Shown piece by piece: positions 16,775 to 24,067 of a DNA stretch of 31,821 bases (positions are counted from its first letter, which is position 1; each line of letters starts with the position of its first letter). The stretch covers positions 1 through 31,821 of the forward strand of contig JBMDXK010000025.1 of assembly GCA_048594375.1 (NCBI GenBank), in the 5' to 3' direction. Both the position numbers and the translations under genes were made by a program. This DNA comes from JBMDXK01 sp048594375. GTDB taxonomy: Bacteria; Pseudomonadota; Alphaproteobacteria; Rhizobiales; Methylopilaceae. A model generated the notes under the pieces. That model saw only the letters and a program-made list of their open reading frames with translations. It ran no database searches and was not told the origin of the DNA.

Positions 16775-17989
16775 TTAAGCAGAAGCAACAACATCCTTGC
16801 GTGTTTGACCAACATAGCAGGATGCGGTGTGCTGAACATCACGGTGCAATGCGAGCGCTTCTTGAACACTTGCCGGCTCGCGCAATAAGGCGCGTCCTGC
16901 AAAGGCATTTAAGCATTCTGCAACGCAATCAGCAATTCCCAAAAAGCCGATGCGACCTTGGAGAAAAGCATCTACGGCAATTTCATTGGCTGCGTTGTAA
17001 ACCGTTGCGCCACCAGCCATTTTCATCGCTTGAAAAGCCAGATTCACCGCAGGAAACACAGCATCATCAACGTTTTCAAAGGTCAATTGTCCAAGGGCTG
17101 CCAAATCCAGGCGCGGCACAGCAACATGCAAGCGCTCCGGATAACCCAGACAGTGCGCAATCGGCACCTGCATATCGGGAGACGCCATGCCAACCGTAAC
17201 CGAGCCATCCCCCCATGAAACCAGACCATGCACAATTGATTGTGGATGCACAAGCACCTCAAGCCGCTCGGCATTCACACCAAACAGATGGTGCGCTTCA
17301 ATCAGCTCCAGCCCCTTGTTCATCAATGTCGCGGAATCAAGAGTGACTTTAAGCCCCATTGTCCAAGTGGGGTGCTTTAGCGCATCTTGGGGTGTAACGT
17401 GCTTGAGATCAGCGGAACGCCATCCCCGGAAAGGCCCGCCTGATGCGGTCAGCGTCAGACGCTCGGCACGAGACACTGGCTCACCGCCCAAAGCTTGCAA
17501 CAGCGCGTTGTGTTCGGAATCCAAAGGCAGAATTGTTGTATTAAAGCGTTGCGCATCGCGCATAAACGCCTGACCCGCACACACAAGGCATTCTTTATTG
17601 GCTAAAGCGAGAGTTCCGCCCCGCTGCAATGCGGTATGGGTCGGCAATAGCCCGGCTGTACCTGCAATTGCGGCAATGGTAATATCCGCAGGATGCGCGG
17701 CCGCATCAAGCACAGCCTGCTCACCCGCGCTAACCTGAATATCATAACCTTCTAAAGCCGACTGCAAATCCTGGCGATGGTCGTCATTGGCAAGCGCCAC
17801 AATTTTTGGACGAAATTCTTTTGCTTGCGCGACAAGAGCAGCAAGATTGCTTCCGCCAACAAGCACGTCAACACGAAATTTTTCCCGATGCTGCCGTATA
17901 ACGCTGAGAGCAGAACTTCCTATTGAACCTGTAGCACCTAAAATACTGACACTTCTGGAAAATTCGGCACCACTCTGCACAGCTACCAT
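16775..17989 (-). CDS. dxr: 1-deoxy-D-xylulose 5-phosphate reductoisomerase
   Basis: Converts 1-deoxy-D-xylulose 5-phosphate to 2-C-methyl-D-erythritol 4-phosphate with NADPH, the committed step of the MEP isoprenoid pathway that feeds undecaprenyl phosphate synthesis by UppS next door. 404 residues. NADPH-binding ILGATGSIG (16-24), metal-ligand motif PLDSEHNALLQ, TASGGPFRGW, HPTWTMGLKVTLDSATLMNKG, and HPQSIVHGLVSW are all present. The start at 17989 overlaps the cdsA stop by seven bases (ATGGTAG), so coupling to cdsA is likely; the longer frame upstream is antisense/out-of-frame cdsA sequence. A 123-base AT-rich spacer separates it from rseP. Confidence 0.97.
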   Translation of the reverse strand: MVAVQSGAEFSRSVSILGATGSIGSSALSVIRQHREKFRVDVLVGGSNLAALVAQAKEFRPKIVALANDDHRQDLQSALEGYDIQVSAGEQAVLDAAAHPADITIAAIAGTAGLLPTHTALQRGGTLALANKECLVCAGQAFMRDAQRFNTTILPLDSEHNALLQALGGEPVSRAERLTLTASGGPFRGWRSADLKHVTPQDALKHPTWTMGLKVTLDSATLMNKGLELIEAHHLFGVNAERLEVLVHPQSIVHGLVSWGDGSVTVGMASPDMQVPIAHCLGYPERLHVAVPRLDLAALGQLTFENVDDAVFPAVNLAFQAMKMAGGATVYNAANEIAVDAFLQGRIGFLGIADCVAECLNAFAGRALLREPASVQEALALHRDVQHTASCYVGQTRKDVVASA

Positions 17990-18690
17990 AGGAGAATCCC
18001 TTGCGCGACAGAATAAACACCAGCATTTATCGCGCCAATGGCAGCCAGCATGGCACACGCAACAATACAACCATCCAAGCGATCCATAAAGCCACCATGA
18101 CCCGGAATAAGAGTGCCGGAATCTTTCACGTTAAAACGCCGTTTCACATAGGATTCGAGTAAATCTCCCCCCTGTGTTGCGACCGCTGCAAGCAATGATA
18201 ACAAAGCCACAGGCAATAATGCAGGCACTTCAATCCAGAAATAAGCCAGACACATACCCATAAGGGTACCTGAAAGAATGCCGCCTAAAAACCCGGACCA
18301 TGTTTTATTGGGAGAAATTTTAGGCCACAGCTTTATTCCACCAATACTGCGGCCAAAAATATACGCCATGATGTCGGTCGTCCAGATTACACTAAACGCC
18401 CATATCAGCGCTTGAAAACCCAATTCTGCATCAATGCGAATAAGAATTGGCCCTGCGGCAACCAGCAAAGCATAAACAATACCCAGGAATTTCCAGAAAA
18501 AATGACCCTGCCGGACAATGCGCCACCATTCCCACGCAACCAACCCCGCAATAATGCACCACACGGCGTTAAAAGCCATCCCACCTTGCCATGTTAGCAG
18601 CAAAGCAAAACTAACAAGAAAAACAGACGAAATAACGCGCAGTATAAAGTGCTTGCTTGTTAGAAATTCTATACGGGATAACCAAGTCAT
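17983..18690 (-). CDS. cdsA: Phosphatidate cytidylyltransferase
   Basis: Makes CDP-diacylglycerol from CTP and phosphatidic acid, the precursor of all phospholipids; integral inner-membrane enzyme. 235 residues, somewhat shorter than many CdsA proteins, with about six hydrophobic helices. KISPNKTWSGFLGG and the C-terminal signature SYVKRRFNVKDSGTLIPGHG followed by GFMDRLDG match the CdsA family pattern (KR-x4-KD...HGG-x-DR-x-D). The shortness is at the N-terminal helix bundle, not in the catalytic region. The stop overlaps dxr, and uppS ends 39 bases upstream. Confidence 0.95.
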   Translation of the reverse strand: MTWLSRIEFLTSKHFILRVISSVFLVSFALLLTWQGGMAFNAVWCIIAGLVAWEWWRIVRQGHFFWKFLGIVYALLVAAGPILIRIDAELGFQALIWAFSVIWTTDIMAYIFGRSIGGIKLWPKISPNKTWSGFLGGILSGTLMGMCLAYFWIEVPALLPVALLSLLAAVATQGGDLLESYVKRRFNVKDSGTLIPGHGGFMDRLDGCIVACAMLAAIGAINAGVYSVAQGILLW

Positions 18691-18729
18691 AACAAACCAA
18701 CAATTCCTTTGTCTGCGGCGTATAAAAAT

Positions 18730-19494
18730 TTAAGCCAAAGCTTTTCGTCCACCATAGCGTCGCTCGCGCTGATTAAACTCTTCAACTGCCGCAACAAAAT
18801 GCTCCGATTGGAATTCAGGCCACAAAATCGGGAGAAAAATAAACTCGGCATAAGCCAGCTGCCAAAGCAAAAAGTTTGATAACCGCTGTTCGCCACTTGT
18901 ACGAATAAGAAGATCAGGGTCAGGAATACCCGACGTATCGAGCATTGCGCCAAGCGCATCCACCGTAATATCATCTTGCTGAAGCGCTCCTTCAGCAAGT
19001 TTTTCCGCTAAAAGGCGCACAGCGCGAACAATTTCTTGCCTTGAGCCATAATTGAAAGCAACAATTAAAGTCAGCCCGGTATTTGCAGCCGTTTTACTCT
19101 CCGCAAGAGCAAACAATTCAACAATATCGGCATCCAGATACTGGCGGTCACCGATAATCCGTATTTTTACATTTTCTTTGTGCAGCTTATTCAAATCGGA
19201 GCGGATAAAAAACCGCAACAAATTCATAAGATGGTTCACTTCATTTTCTGGTCGCGTCCAGTTTTCCGTGGAAAAGCTATACAGCGAAAGAAACTGTACA
19301 CCAATGCTTCGGGCTGCCTTCACCGCGCGGCGCACTGCTTCCACGCCTTGGCGGTGGCCTTCAAAAACTGGCAAGCCGCGCGCTTCAGCCCAACGGCGGT
19401 TGCCATCCATAATAATGGCAACATGACACGGAACGGTATCCTCTTCCCCAGCCTTATTTAAAAAACCAGCGTCTTGAAAATGATGCTGAGCCAT
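18730..19494 (-). CDS. uppS: Isoprenyl (undecaprenyl) diphosphate synthase
   Basis: cis-Prenyltransferase that extends farnesyl diphosphate with isopentenyl diphosphate to make the C55 carrier for peptidoglycan and O-antigen. 254 residues. The catalytic IIMDGNRRWA at 27-36 has aspartate D30. GHRQGVEAVRR, LYSFSTENWTRP, FNYGSRQEIV and the C-terminal RTSGEQRLSNFLLWQLAY are diagnostic. The first 23 residues before the conserved core are unremarkable. The start at 19494 has an aagga Shine-Dalgarno. It follows frr after a 193-base spacer that holds two imperfect palindromes (about 19590-19615 and 19634-19661) but no good terminator. Confidence 0.97.
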   Translation of the reverse strand: MAQHHFQDAGFLNKAGEEDTVPCHVAIIMDGNRRWAEARGLPVFEGHRQGVEAVRRAVKAARSIGVQFLSLYSFSTENWTRPENEVNHLMNLLRFFIRSDLNKLHKENVKIRIIGDRQYLDADIVELFALAESKTAANTGLTLIVAFNYGSRQEIVRAVRLLAEKLAEGALQQDDITVDALGAMLDTSGIPDPDLLIRTSGEQRLSNFLLWQLAYAEFIFLPILWPEFQSEHFVAAVEEFNQRERRYGGRKALA

Positions 19495-19687
19495 AACGCT
19501 GGTTCCTTGCTCCTGCCTTTATTTTTCTCTTGCACACCGCAACAAAGAAAAAAAGAACATGGGAAAGAAAGAGAGAAAACAAAACATAATTCTTGAAAAG
19601 CAATTGCTTCAAGGATTTATGCGTTCAACAAAGCAGATGAAGATTATGATCTGCATCTGCCAAGCAATGGAGTAACAGCACCAGAAA

Positions 19688-20251
19688 TTAAATTTGCATA
19701 ATTTCTTTTTCTTTTGCAGACGAAAGCTGATCGATCTCGGCAATCGTGCTATCGGTTGCCTTTTGCACCAGATCCGTATCGCGTTTTTCATCATCTTCGC
19801 TAATTGCGCTGTCTTTTTCAAGGCGCTTAAGCAAATCGAGCCCATCGCGGCGCACATGCCGTACAGCAATTTTAGCCTGTTCCGCATATTTTTGCGCAAC
19901 TTTGGTGAGCTCTTTACGCCGCTCAGTATTCAGTTCCGGAATGGGGATGCGCAGCATGGTGCCTTCCCCAATCGGATTGAGGCCAAGACTGGATTCGCGA
20001 ATGGCCCGATCAACAGCCGATGTCATGCCGCGATCCCACACCTGCACAACAATCATGCGCGGCTCAGGCACCGAAACCGTCGCCACCTGATTCAGAGGCA
20101 TCAACGAACCGTAAGCGTCAACCTGTATAGGATCAAGAAGACTTGCACTTGCGCGTCCTGTACGCAACCCTGCCAGTTCCTGTTTGAAGGCATTCACTGC
20201 CCCCTGCATCCGGCGGCGAATATCAGCAATATCAAAATCGGGCGTAGCCAT
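19688..20251 (-). CDS. frr: Ribosome recycling factor
   Basis: Splits post-termination ribosomes together with EF-G. 187 residues. LAGLRTGRASASLLDPIQVD, NQVATVSVPEPRMIVVQVWD and IPELNTERRKELTKVA are conserved RRF segments, and the three-helix bundle plus hinge length is standard. The start at 20251 follows an agagag ribosome binding site. The gene lies 45 bases after pyrH, as in most bacteria, and is probably co-transcribed with it. Confidence 0.98.
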   Translation of the reverse strand: MATPDFDIADIRRRMQGAVNAFKQELAGLRTGRASASLLDPIQVDAYGSLMPLNQVATVSVPEPRMIVVQVWDRGMTSAVDRAIRESSLGLNPIGEGTMLRIPIPELNTERRKELTKVAQKYAEQAKIAVRHVRRDGLDLLKRLEKDSAISEDDEKRDTDLVQKATDSTIAEIDQLSSAKEKEIMQI

Positions 20252-20296
20252 AATTCTCTCTTCTGATTTTTCAATAAAAAATTAATATATAAGGCT

Positions 20297-21013
20297 TCAC
20301 GGCGTTACAAGCGTAAACTTGCCTTTTCCTGTGACTGCATCAACAATTGCATTTTTGCTGTTCACTGAAAAGACAACAACCGGCACCTTGTTTTCACGCG
20401 CCAAAGCAAATGCCGTGGCATCCATTACTTTCAAATCACGGTTTAGCGCTTCATCAAATGTAATGGTGTCGAACCGCTCTGCCTGAGGATCCTTTTTCGG
20501 ATCTGCCGCATAAATACCATCAACATTGGTGGCTTTCAGAATAACATCGCAACCCATTTCAGTGGCGCGCAAAGCCGCAGCCGTATCGGTTGTGAAAAAT
20601 GGATTGCCTGTACCCGCTGCGAAAAGAACAATATGGCCTTTTTCAAGATGCCGTAACGCGCGGGAACGCGCATAAGTCTCACAAATAGCAGACATTTCCA
20701 GCGCGGAAACAACCCGCACCGTTGAACCCGATTTTTCAATGGAAGCAGCCAACGCCAACGCATTCATAATGGTGGCCAGCATACCCATATAGTCACCTGT
20801 TGCGCGATCAATCCCGCTGGCGGCAACTTGCACGCCGCGGAAAATATTACCGCCACCCACAACAAGGGCAACATCAACGTTTAACTTACGCAGCGCCACA
20901 ATATTCGTTGCAATGTGATCAACCACAGCTGGATCAAGGCCAAATCCCTGCTGCCCCATCAATGCTTCACCAGAAATTTTTATGAGAACCCTTCTGTACT
21001 GGGGAGATGACAT
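20297..21013 (-). CDS. pyrH: Uridylate kinase
   Basis: Phosphorylates UMP to UDP in pyrimidine nucleotide synthesis; cytoplasmic hexamer of the amino-acid kinase fold. 238 residues. RRVLIKISGEALMG at the N-terminus, VALVVGGGNIFRG, FFTTDTAAALRATEMGCDV and KATNVDGIYAADPKKDP are characteristic. ATG at 21013 is chosen because it directly precedes the conserved core and has an agga Shine-Dalgarno; an in-frame start at 21064 would add 17 atypical residues. It is preceded by an unusually long 605-base spacer after tsf. Confidence 0.97.
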   Translation of the reverse strand: MSSPQYRRVLIKISGEALMGQQGFGLDPAVVDHIATNIVALRKLNVDVALVVGGGNIFRGVQVAASGIDRATGDYMGMLATIMNALALAASIEKSGSTVRVVSALEMSAICETYARSRALRHLEKGHIVLFAAGTGNPFFTTDTAAALRATEMGCDVILKATNVDGIYAADPKKDPQAERFDTITFDEALNRDLKVMDATAFALARENKVPVVVFSVNSKNAIVDAVTGKGKFTLVTP

Positions 21014-21447
21014 CACATTATTCCTATTGTTGAGTTCTAACAAATTTCTCGGCTTATGAAACAAGACCTTGGGCTAAAGCTGCCTTACAACGAGGAAGGC
21101 ATAATTTTCAGCGCCGCTTGCCAAAAGGAGCTAAAAATCTGCACTTCATAGATTGCAGCGTAGTCGCAGAATTGTTCACACAAAGAATGATGCTTTGAAA
21201 GAAAACCATGCACTAAAATGCATAAAACATTTGACCGAAGTTTTCAAATTCCAAATTCATCTTCGACTTTTTAGCACCAACCAAAGGCGGTTATCAATCC
21301 TTTTCAACAATTCCCCAAATTTATCAACGCGCTTTGTCCCAGAAATAAAAATGGATTTTTTGCACCCATCAATCGGGCAATTAAGACAACACCACATAAA
21401 ATAACCCTTTTATGGAATATGCGGTTTATGTGATACGCGGCCTGATG
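21014..21447. other. Non-coding part of the tsf-pyrH spacer
   Basis: About 430 AT-rich bases with no convincing gene. A plus-strand 83-codon frame begins with TTG, lacks a ribosome binding site and shows no recognisable domain. An 8-bp inverted repeat cacataaa (21393-21400) / tttatgtg (21425-21432) lies next to repeat B3. The pyrH promoter must be here if the tsf terminator is efficient, but I could not identify a confident pair of boxes. Confidence 0.5.
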
Positions 21448-21556
21448 GCAAATTCAGCAAAAGTGTGTCCGTTATTTACGGCTCGGCGTTGCCATGCGGG
21501 TAACTGCGCTGGCCGTTAGTTTCAATGAAATATCATTTCATTGAAATCGGCTATAG
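21448..21556 (+). repeat. Family B intergenic repeat, copy B3
   Basis: Begins gcaaattcagcaaaagtgtg and shares the block gttatttac-gctc-gc-ttgcc...gggtaact with B2. The right-hand hairpin of B1/B2 is replaced by a perfect 12-bp palindrome tttcaatgaaat (21520-21531) / atttcattgaaa (21535-21546) with a three-base loop, followed by ctatag. It lies immediately beyond the tsf terminator. Confidence 0.6.
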
Positions 21557-21560
21557 AATG

Positions 21561-21588
21561 AATAAAACCTGCCACAAAGGTGGCAGGC
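21561..21588 (-). terminator. Rho-independent terminator of tsf
   Basis: Stem cctgcca (21568-21574) / tggcagg (21581-21587) with a 6-base loop. On the minus strand it is followed by TTTTATT. It lies 30 bases after the tsf stop codon. Confidence 0.9.
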
Positions 21589-21618
21589 TCTAACAATACA
21601 AAACACTCAAAAGAATAA

Positions 21619-22554
21619 TTAAGCGGCACCGGCCGCTGCGGCAACTTCAGCAGCAAAATCGGTTTCAGCTTTTTCAATGCCTTCACCGAGCGCAAAACGC
21701 ACGTACTCTTTAAGCACAACAGGAGTACCAAAACGGCCTTCTGCTTCTTTAAGAACCTGAGCAACGGTCTTAGAAGAATCATGGATGAATGCCTGATCGA
21801 GAAGAGATACTTCCTTGAAAAAGCTTTTCAGACCACTTTCAACAATTTTCTCAACAACCGCTTCGGGTTTACCGCTTGCTTTTGCTTTTTCCGCAAGCAC
21901 TTGACGCTCACGTTCAATCACATCCGCAGGAATGCTATCAGCTGTCAGCGCCAGAGGATTAATTGCGGCAACATGCATTGCAATCTGACGGCCGAGTGTT
22001 TCCAATTCAGAAGGATTGGCAGAAGATTCAAGAGCAACAAGAACCGCAATACGACCAAGCTGCGCCTGCTCTGGAGAAACAGCATTGTGAACATAGCTTG
22101 CAACAACGCCTTGGCTAACCTTCAATTGCTTTGCGCGGCGCAAAGAAATATTTTCACCAATGGTAGCAATGGCTTCGGTAATCACGTGGGAAACAGAACC
22201 ACCTGTGGGGTATTCCGCCGCACCCAGTGTATCCATATCGTCGCCAACTTTCAGTGTAAGTGCGGCAACATCATTTACGATCCCCTGAAACTGAGCGTTA
22301 CGCGCCACAAAATCTGTTTCAGAGTTCACTTCAACAACGGCAGCAACTGTGCCGTTCGATGCTACACCCACAAGACCTTCAGCAGCAACGCGGCCAGATT
22401 TTTTCGCAGCTTTTGCCAGACCTTTTTTACGGAGCCAATCAACAGCAGCTTCAATATCACCGTTTACTTCGATCAACGCAGCTTTGCAATCCATCATACC
22501 TGCGCCGGTTTTATCACGCAGTTCTTTGACCAATGCAGCAGAAATAGTTGCCAT
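21619..22554 (-). CDS. tsf: Translation elongation factor Ts
   Basis: Guanine nucleotide exchange factor for EF-Tu. 311 residues. The N-terminal UBA-like region VKELRDKTGAGMMDCKAAL and the core VNSETDFVARN are conserved EF-Ts motifs, and MHVAAINPLAL and the C-terminal FALGEGIEKAETDFAAEV are also typical. The start at 22554 has a gaggg Shine-Dalgarno at good spacing. Unlike many bacteria, rpsB upstream ends in a strong terminator and a 379-base spacer with two A repeats intervenes, so tsf probably has its own promoter; none could be assigned with confidence. Confidence 0.98.
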   Translation of the reverse strand: MATISAALVKELRDKTGAGMMDCKAALIEVNGDIEAAVDWLRKKGLAKAAKKSGRVAAEGLVGVASNGTVAAVVEVNSETDFVARNAQFQGIVNDVAALTLKVGDDMDTLGAAEYPTGGSVSHVITEAIATIGENISLRRAKQLKVSQGVVASYVHNAVSPEQAQLGRIAVLVALESSANPSELETLGRQIAMHVAAINPLALTADSIPADVIERERQVLAEKAKASGKPEAVVEKIVESGLKSFFKEVSLLDQAFIHDSSKTVAQVLKEAEGRFGTPVVLKEYVRFALGEGIEKAETDFAAEVAAAAGAA

Positions 22555-22656
22555 CGCACCCTCTCAAAATAACCCGATCCGCCTTATGCGAAATCTCCAA
22601 AATGTGTTTTATGGCCTAAGACGTACACAAAGATTAAATAGCAAGAGACATAAAAA

Positions 22657-22734
22657 TAATTATATGTTTCAGACTATAAGTCTTTGTTTTAGCGCAGAGT
22701 TTTTATCCAGCAAAATAACCATTTTATTGGAACC
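22657..22734 (+). repeat. Family A structured intergenic repeat, copy A4
   Basis: Reference copy for the family: ttatatgtttcagactataa, then gtctttgttttagcgcagag followed by five T, and the terminal hairpin caaaata-acca-ttttattgg ending in ggaacc. It lies between rpsB and tsf, on the strand opposite to their transcription. Confidence 0.75.
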
Positions 22735-22741
22735 TGGCCAT

Positions 22742-22808
22742 CTGTCCAGACGATAAGCCTTTGTTTTGTTGCAGAATTTTACCCAATAGAATAATTATTG
22801 TATTGGCA
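22742..22808 (+). repeat. Degenerate tandem family A repeat, copy A5
   Basis: Starts seven bases after A4 and has the same orientation and order: cagacgataagcctttgttttgttgcaga, a T-run, and a terminal hairpin ccaatagaataattattgtattgg. It lacks the distal palindrome, so it looks like a partial second copy. Confidence 0.6.
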
Positions 22809-22871
22809 TCTGCAAAATGATGCTGACAAGAACGCGTGAATACGAACATTGAATGAAGCATCAGATACAAA

Positions 22872-22909
22872 AGAAAAAATTCATAGCCGCCACATAAACG
22901 GCTATGAAT
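22872..22909 (-). terminator. Rho-independent terminator of rpsB
   Basis: A perfect 11-bp stem attcatagccg (22879-22889) / cggctatgaat (22899-22909) with a 9-base loop. On the minus strand it runs into six T. It lies 24 bases after the rpsB stop, separating rpsB from tsf. Confidence 0.92.
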
Positions 22910-22933
22910 AAGAAGTGTCAAAGACAAGCGGAA

Positions 22934-23926
22934 CTATCCAACCAGTTCCCGCGCTTGGTTAACCCAGCCATCACGTTGAATGCGGCCAGCGAGCTTAAGC
23001 TCTGCATCGACAGCTGCAACGGCATCATCGGAAAGGCCAGCAATCTGCCAGTAGTGGAAAACGCCAAATTCGTTGAGTTTCTTTTCCACAGCAGGACCTA
23101 CGCCTGTCAGCTTGGAAAGATCATCAGCAGCGCCACGCGGTGCAGTCAAACGCTCAAGACCTTCGATTTCCTGAACAGGTTCAGAAGCATCCTGAATGAA
23201 TGGATTTTCCATAGCACCCAGATCCTGACCGGAGAGGCTTTGTGACCGGCCAATACCATCAATTGCTGCGCGCGCAATCAAATCGCAATACAGCGCAATC
23301 GCGCGACCAGCATCATCGTTGCCAGGGATTGGATAGGTGATGCCTTCAGGATCACAATTGCTATCCAGGATTGCAGCAACAGGAATATTAAGACGTTGTG
23401 CTTCTTTGATAGCCAGTGATTCTTTGTTGGTATCAATGACAACGATCAGATCAGGCAAGCCACCCATATCGCGGATACCGCCAAGAGCGCGGTTGAGCTT
23501 TTCAACTTCACGGGAAAGTGTCAGGCGTTCTTTTTTGGTGAAGCCTTGGCTGTTTTCCAGCATTTCTTCAAGGGTTTTCAGACGCTGGATAGAATTGGAA
23601 ATTGTTTTCCAGTTTGTCAGCATTCCACCGAGCCAACGCGAGTTGACATAATACTGTGCAGAACGTTTTGCAGCATCAGCAACCAGCTCAGATGCTTGAC
23701 GCTTGGTACCAACAATAAGAACACGACCGCCTTTAGCAACCGTATCGCTGACAACTTTCAGCGCTTTGGAAAACAAAGGAACGGTTTGGGCAAGATCAAG
23801 AATGTGGATATTGTTGCGCGCGCCAAAAATATATTTGCCCATTTTTGGATTCCAGCGGTGCGCCTGGTGACCAAAATGCACGCCAGATTCAAGCAATTGG
23901 CGTAAAGAAACTTCAGGAAGTGACAT
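22934..23926 (-). CDS. rpsB: 30S ribosomal protein S2 with C-terminal extension
   Basis: Structural protein of the small ribosomal subunit. 330 residues, against about 240 for the common form. Residues 1-230 are canonical S2: LLESGVHFGHQAHRWNPKM, GTKRQASELV, SRWLGGMLTNWKT, GGLPDLIVVIDTNKE, IPGNDDAGRAIALY. Residues about 236-330 form an extra segment: an acidic linker, then LSKLTGVGPAVEKKLNEFGV (270-289), a helix-hairpin-helix-like motif with surrounding helices. Such extensions are known in some alphaproteobacterial S2 proteins. The start at 23926 has a cggag Shine-Dalgarno. A leader hairpin and promoter are listed separately. It is transcribed independently of tsf because of the terminator that follows. 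Confidence 0.97.
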   Translation of the reverse strand: MSLPEVSLRQLLESGVHFGHQAHRWNPKMGKYIFGARNNIHILDLAQTVPLFSKALKVVSDTVAKGGRVLIVGTKRQASELVADAAKRSAQYYVNSRWLGGMLTNWKTISNSIQRLKTLEEMLENSQGFTKKERLTLSREVEKLNRALGGIRDMGGLPDLIVVIDTNKESLAIKEAQRLNIPVAAILDSNCDPEGITYPIPGNDDAGRAIALYCDLIARAAIDGIGRSQSLSGQDLGAMENPFIQDASEPVQEIEGLERLTAPRGAADDLSKLTGVGPAVEKKLNEFGVFHYWQIAGLSDDAVAAVDAELKLAGRIQRDGWVNQARELVG

Positions 23927-23959
23927 TATTTTCTCCGGTTAATTCCTCTGCGGATTGTT

Positions 23960-23978
23960 GCTTTTCTTAATGAAAAGC
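23960..23978 (-). promoter_or_regulatory. Hairpin in the rpsB mRNA leader
   Basis: A perfect 7-bp stem gcttttc (23960-23966) / gaaaagc (23972-23978) with a 5-base loop, about 35 bases before the rpsB ATG and flanked by ccggt and ccgg. It could be part of an S2 autoregulatory leader; this is inferred from position and structure only. Confidence 0.4.
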
Positions 23979-24026
23979 ACCGGTTCAGATTTAAAACTGA
24001 ATTTTCCGCATGTGTGATGGAGGCGG

Positions 24027-24055
24027 TTATAGACTAGATTTTATACGGGATGCAA
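24027..24055 (-). promoter_or_regulatory. Promoter of rpsB
   Basis: Minus strand TTGCAT (complement of 24050-24055), 17-base spacer, CTATAA (complement of 24027-24032). It begins 13 bases after the dnaE stop codon and gives a leader of about 95 bases. Confidence 0.6.
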
Positions 24056-24067
24056 GGGGAAAACGCA

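Noticed and set aside
21153..21404. An 83-codon plus-strand frame in the tsf-pyrH spacer
   Set aside because: TTG start, no ribosome binding site at proper distance, no domain or membrane pattern, and AT-rich spacer composition.
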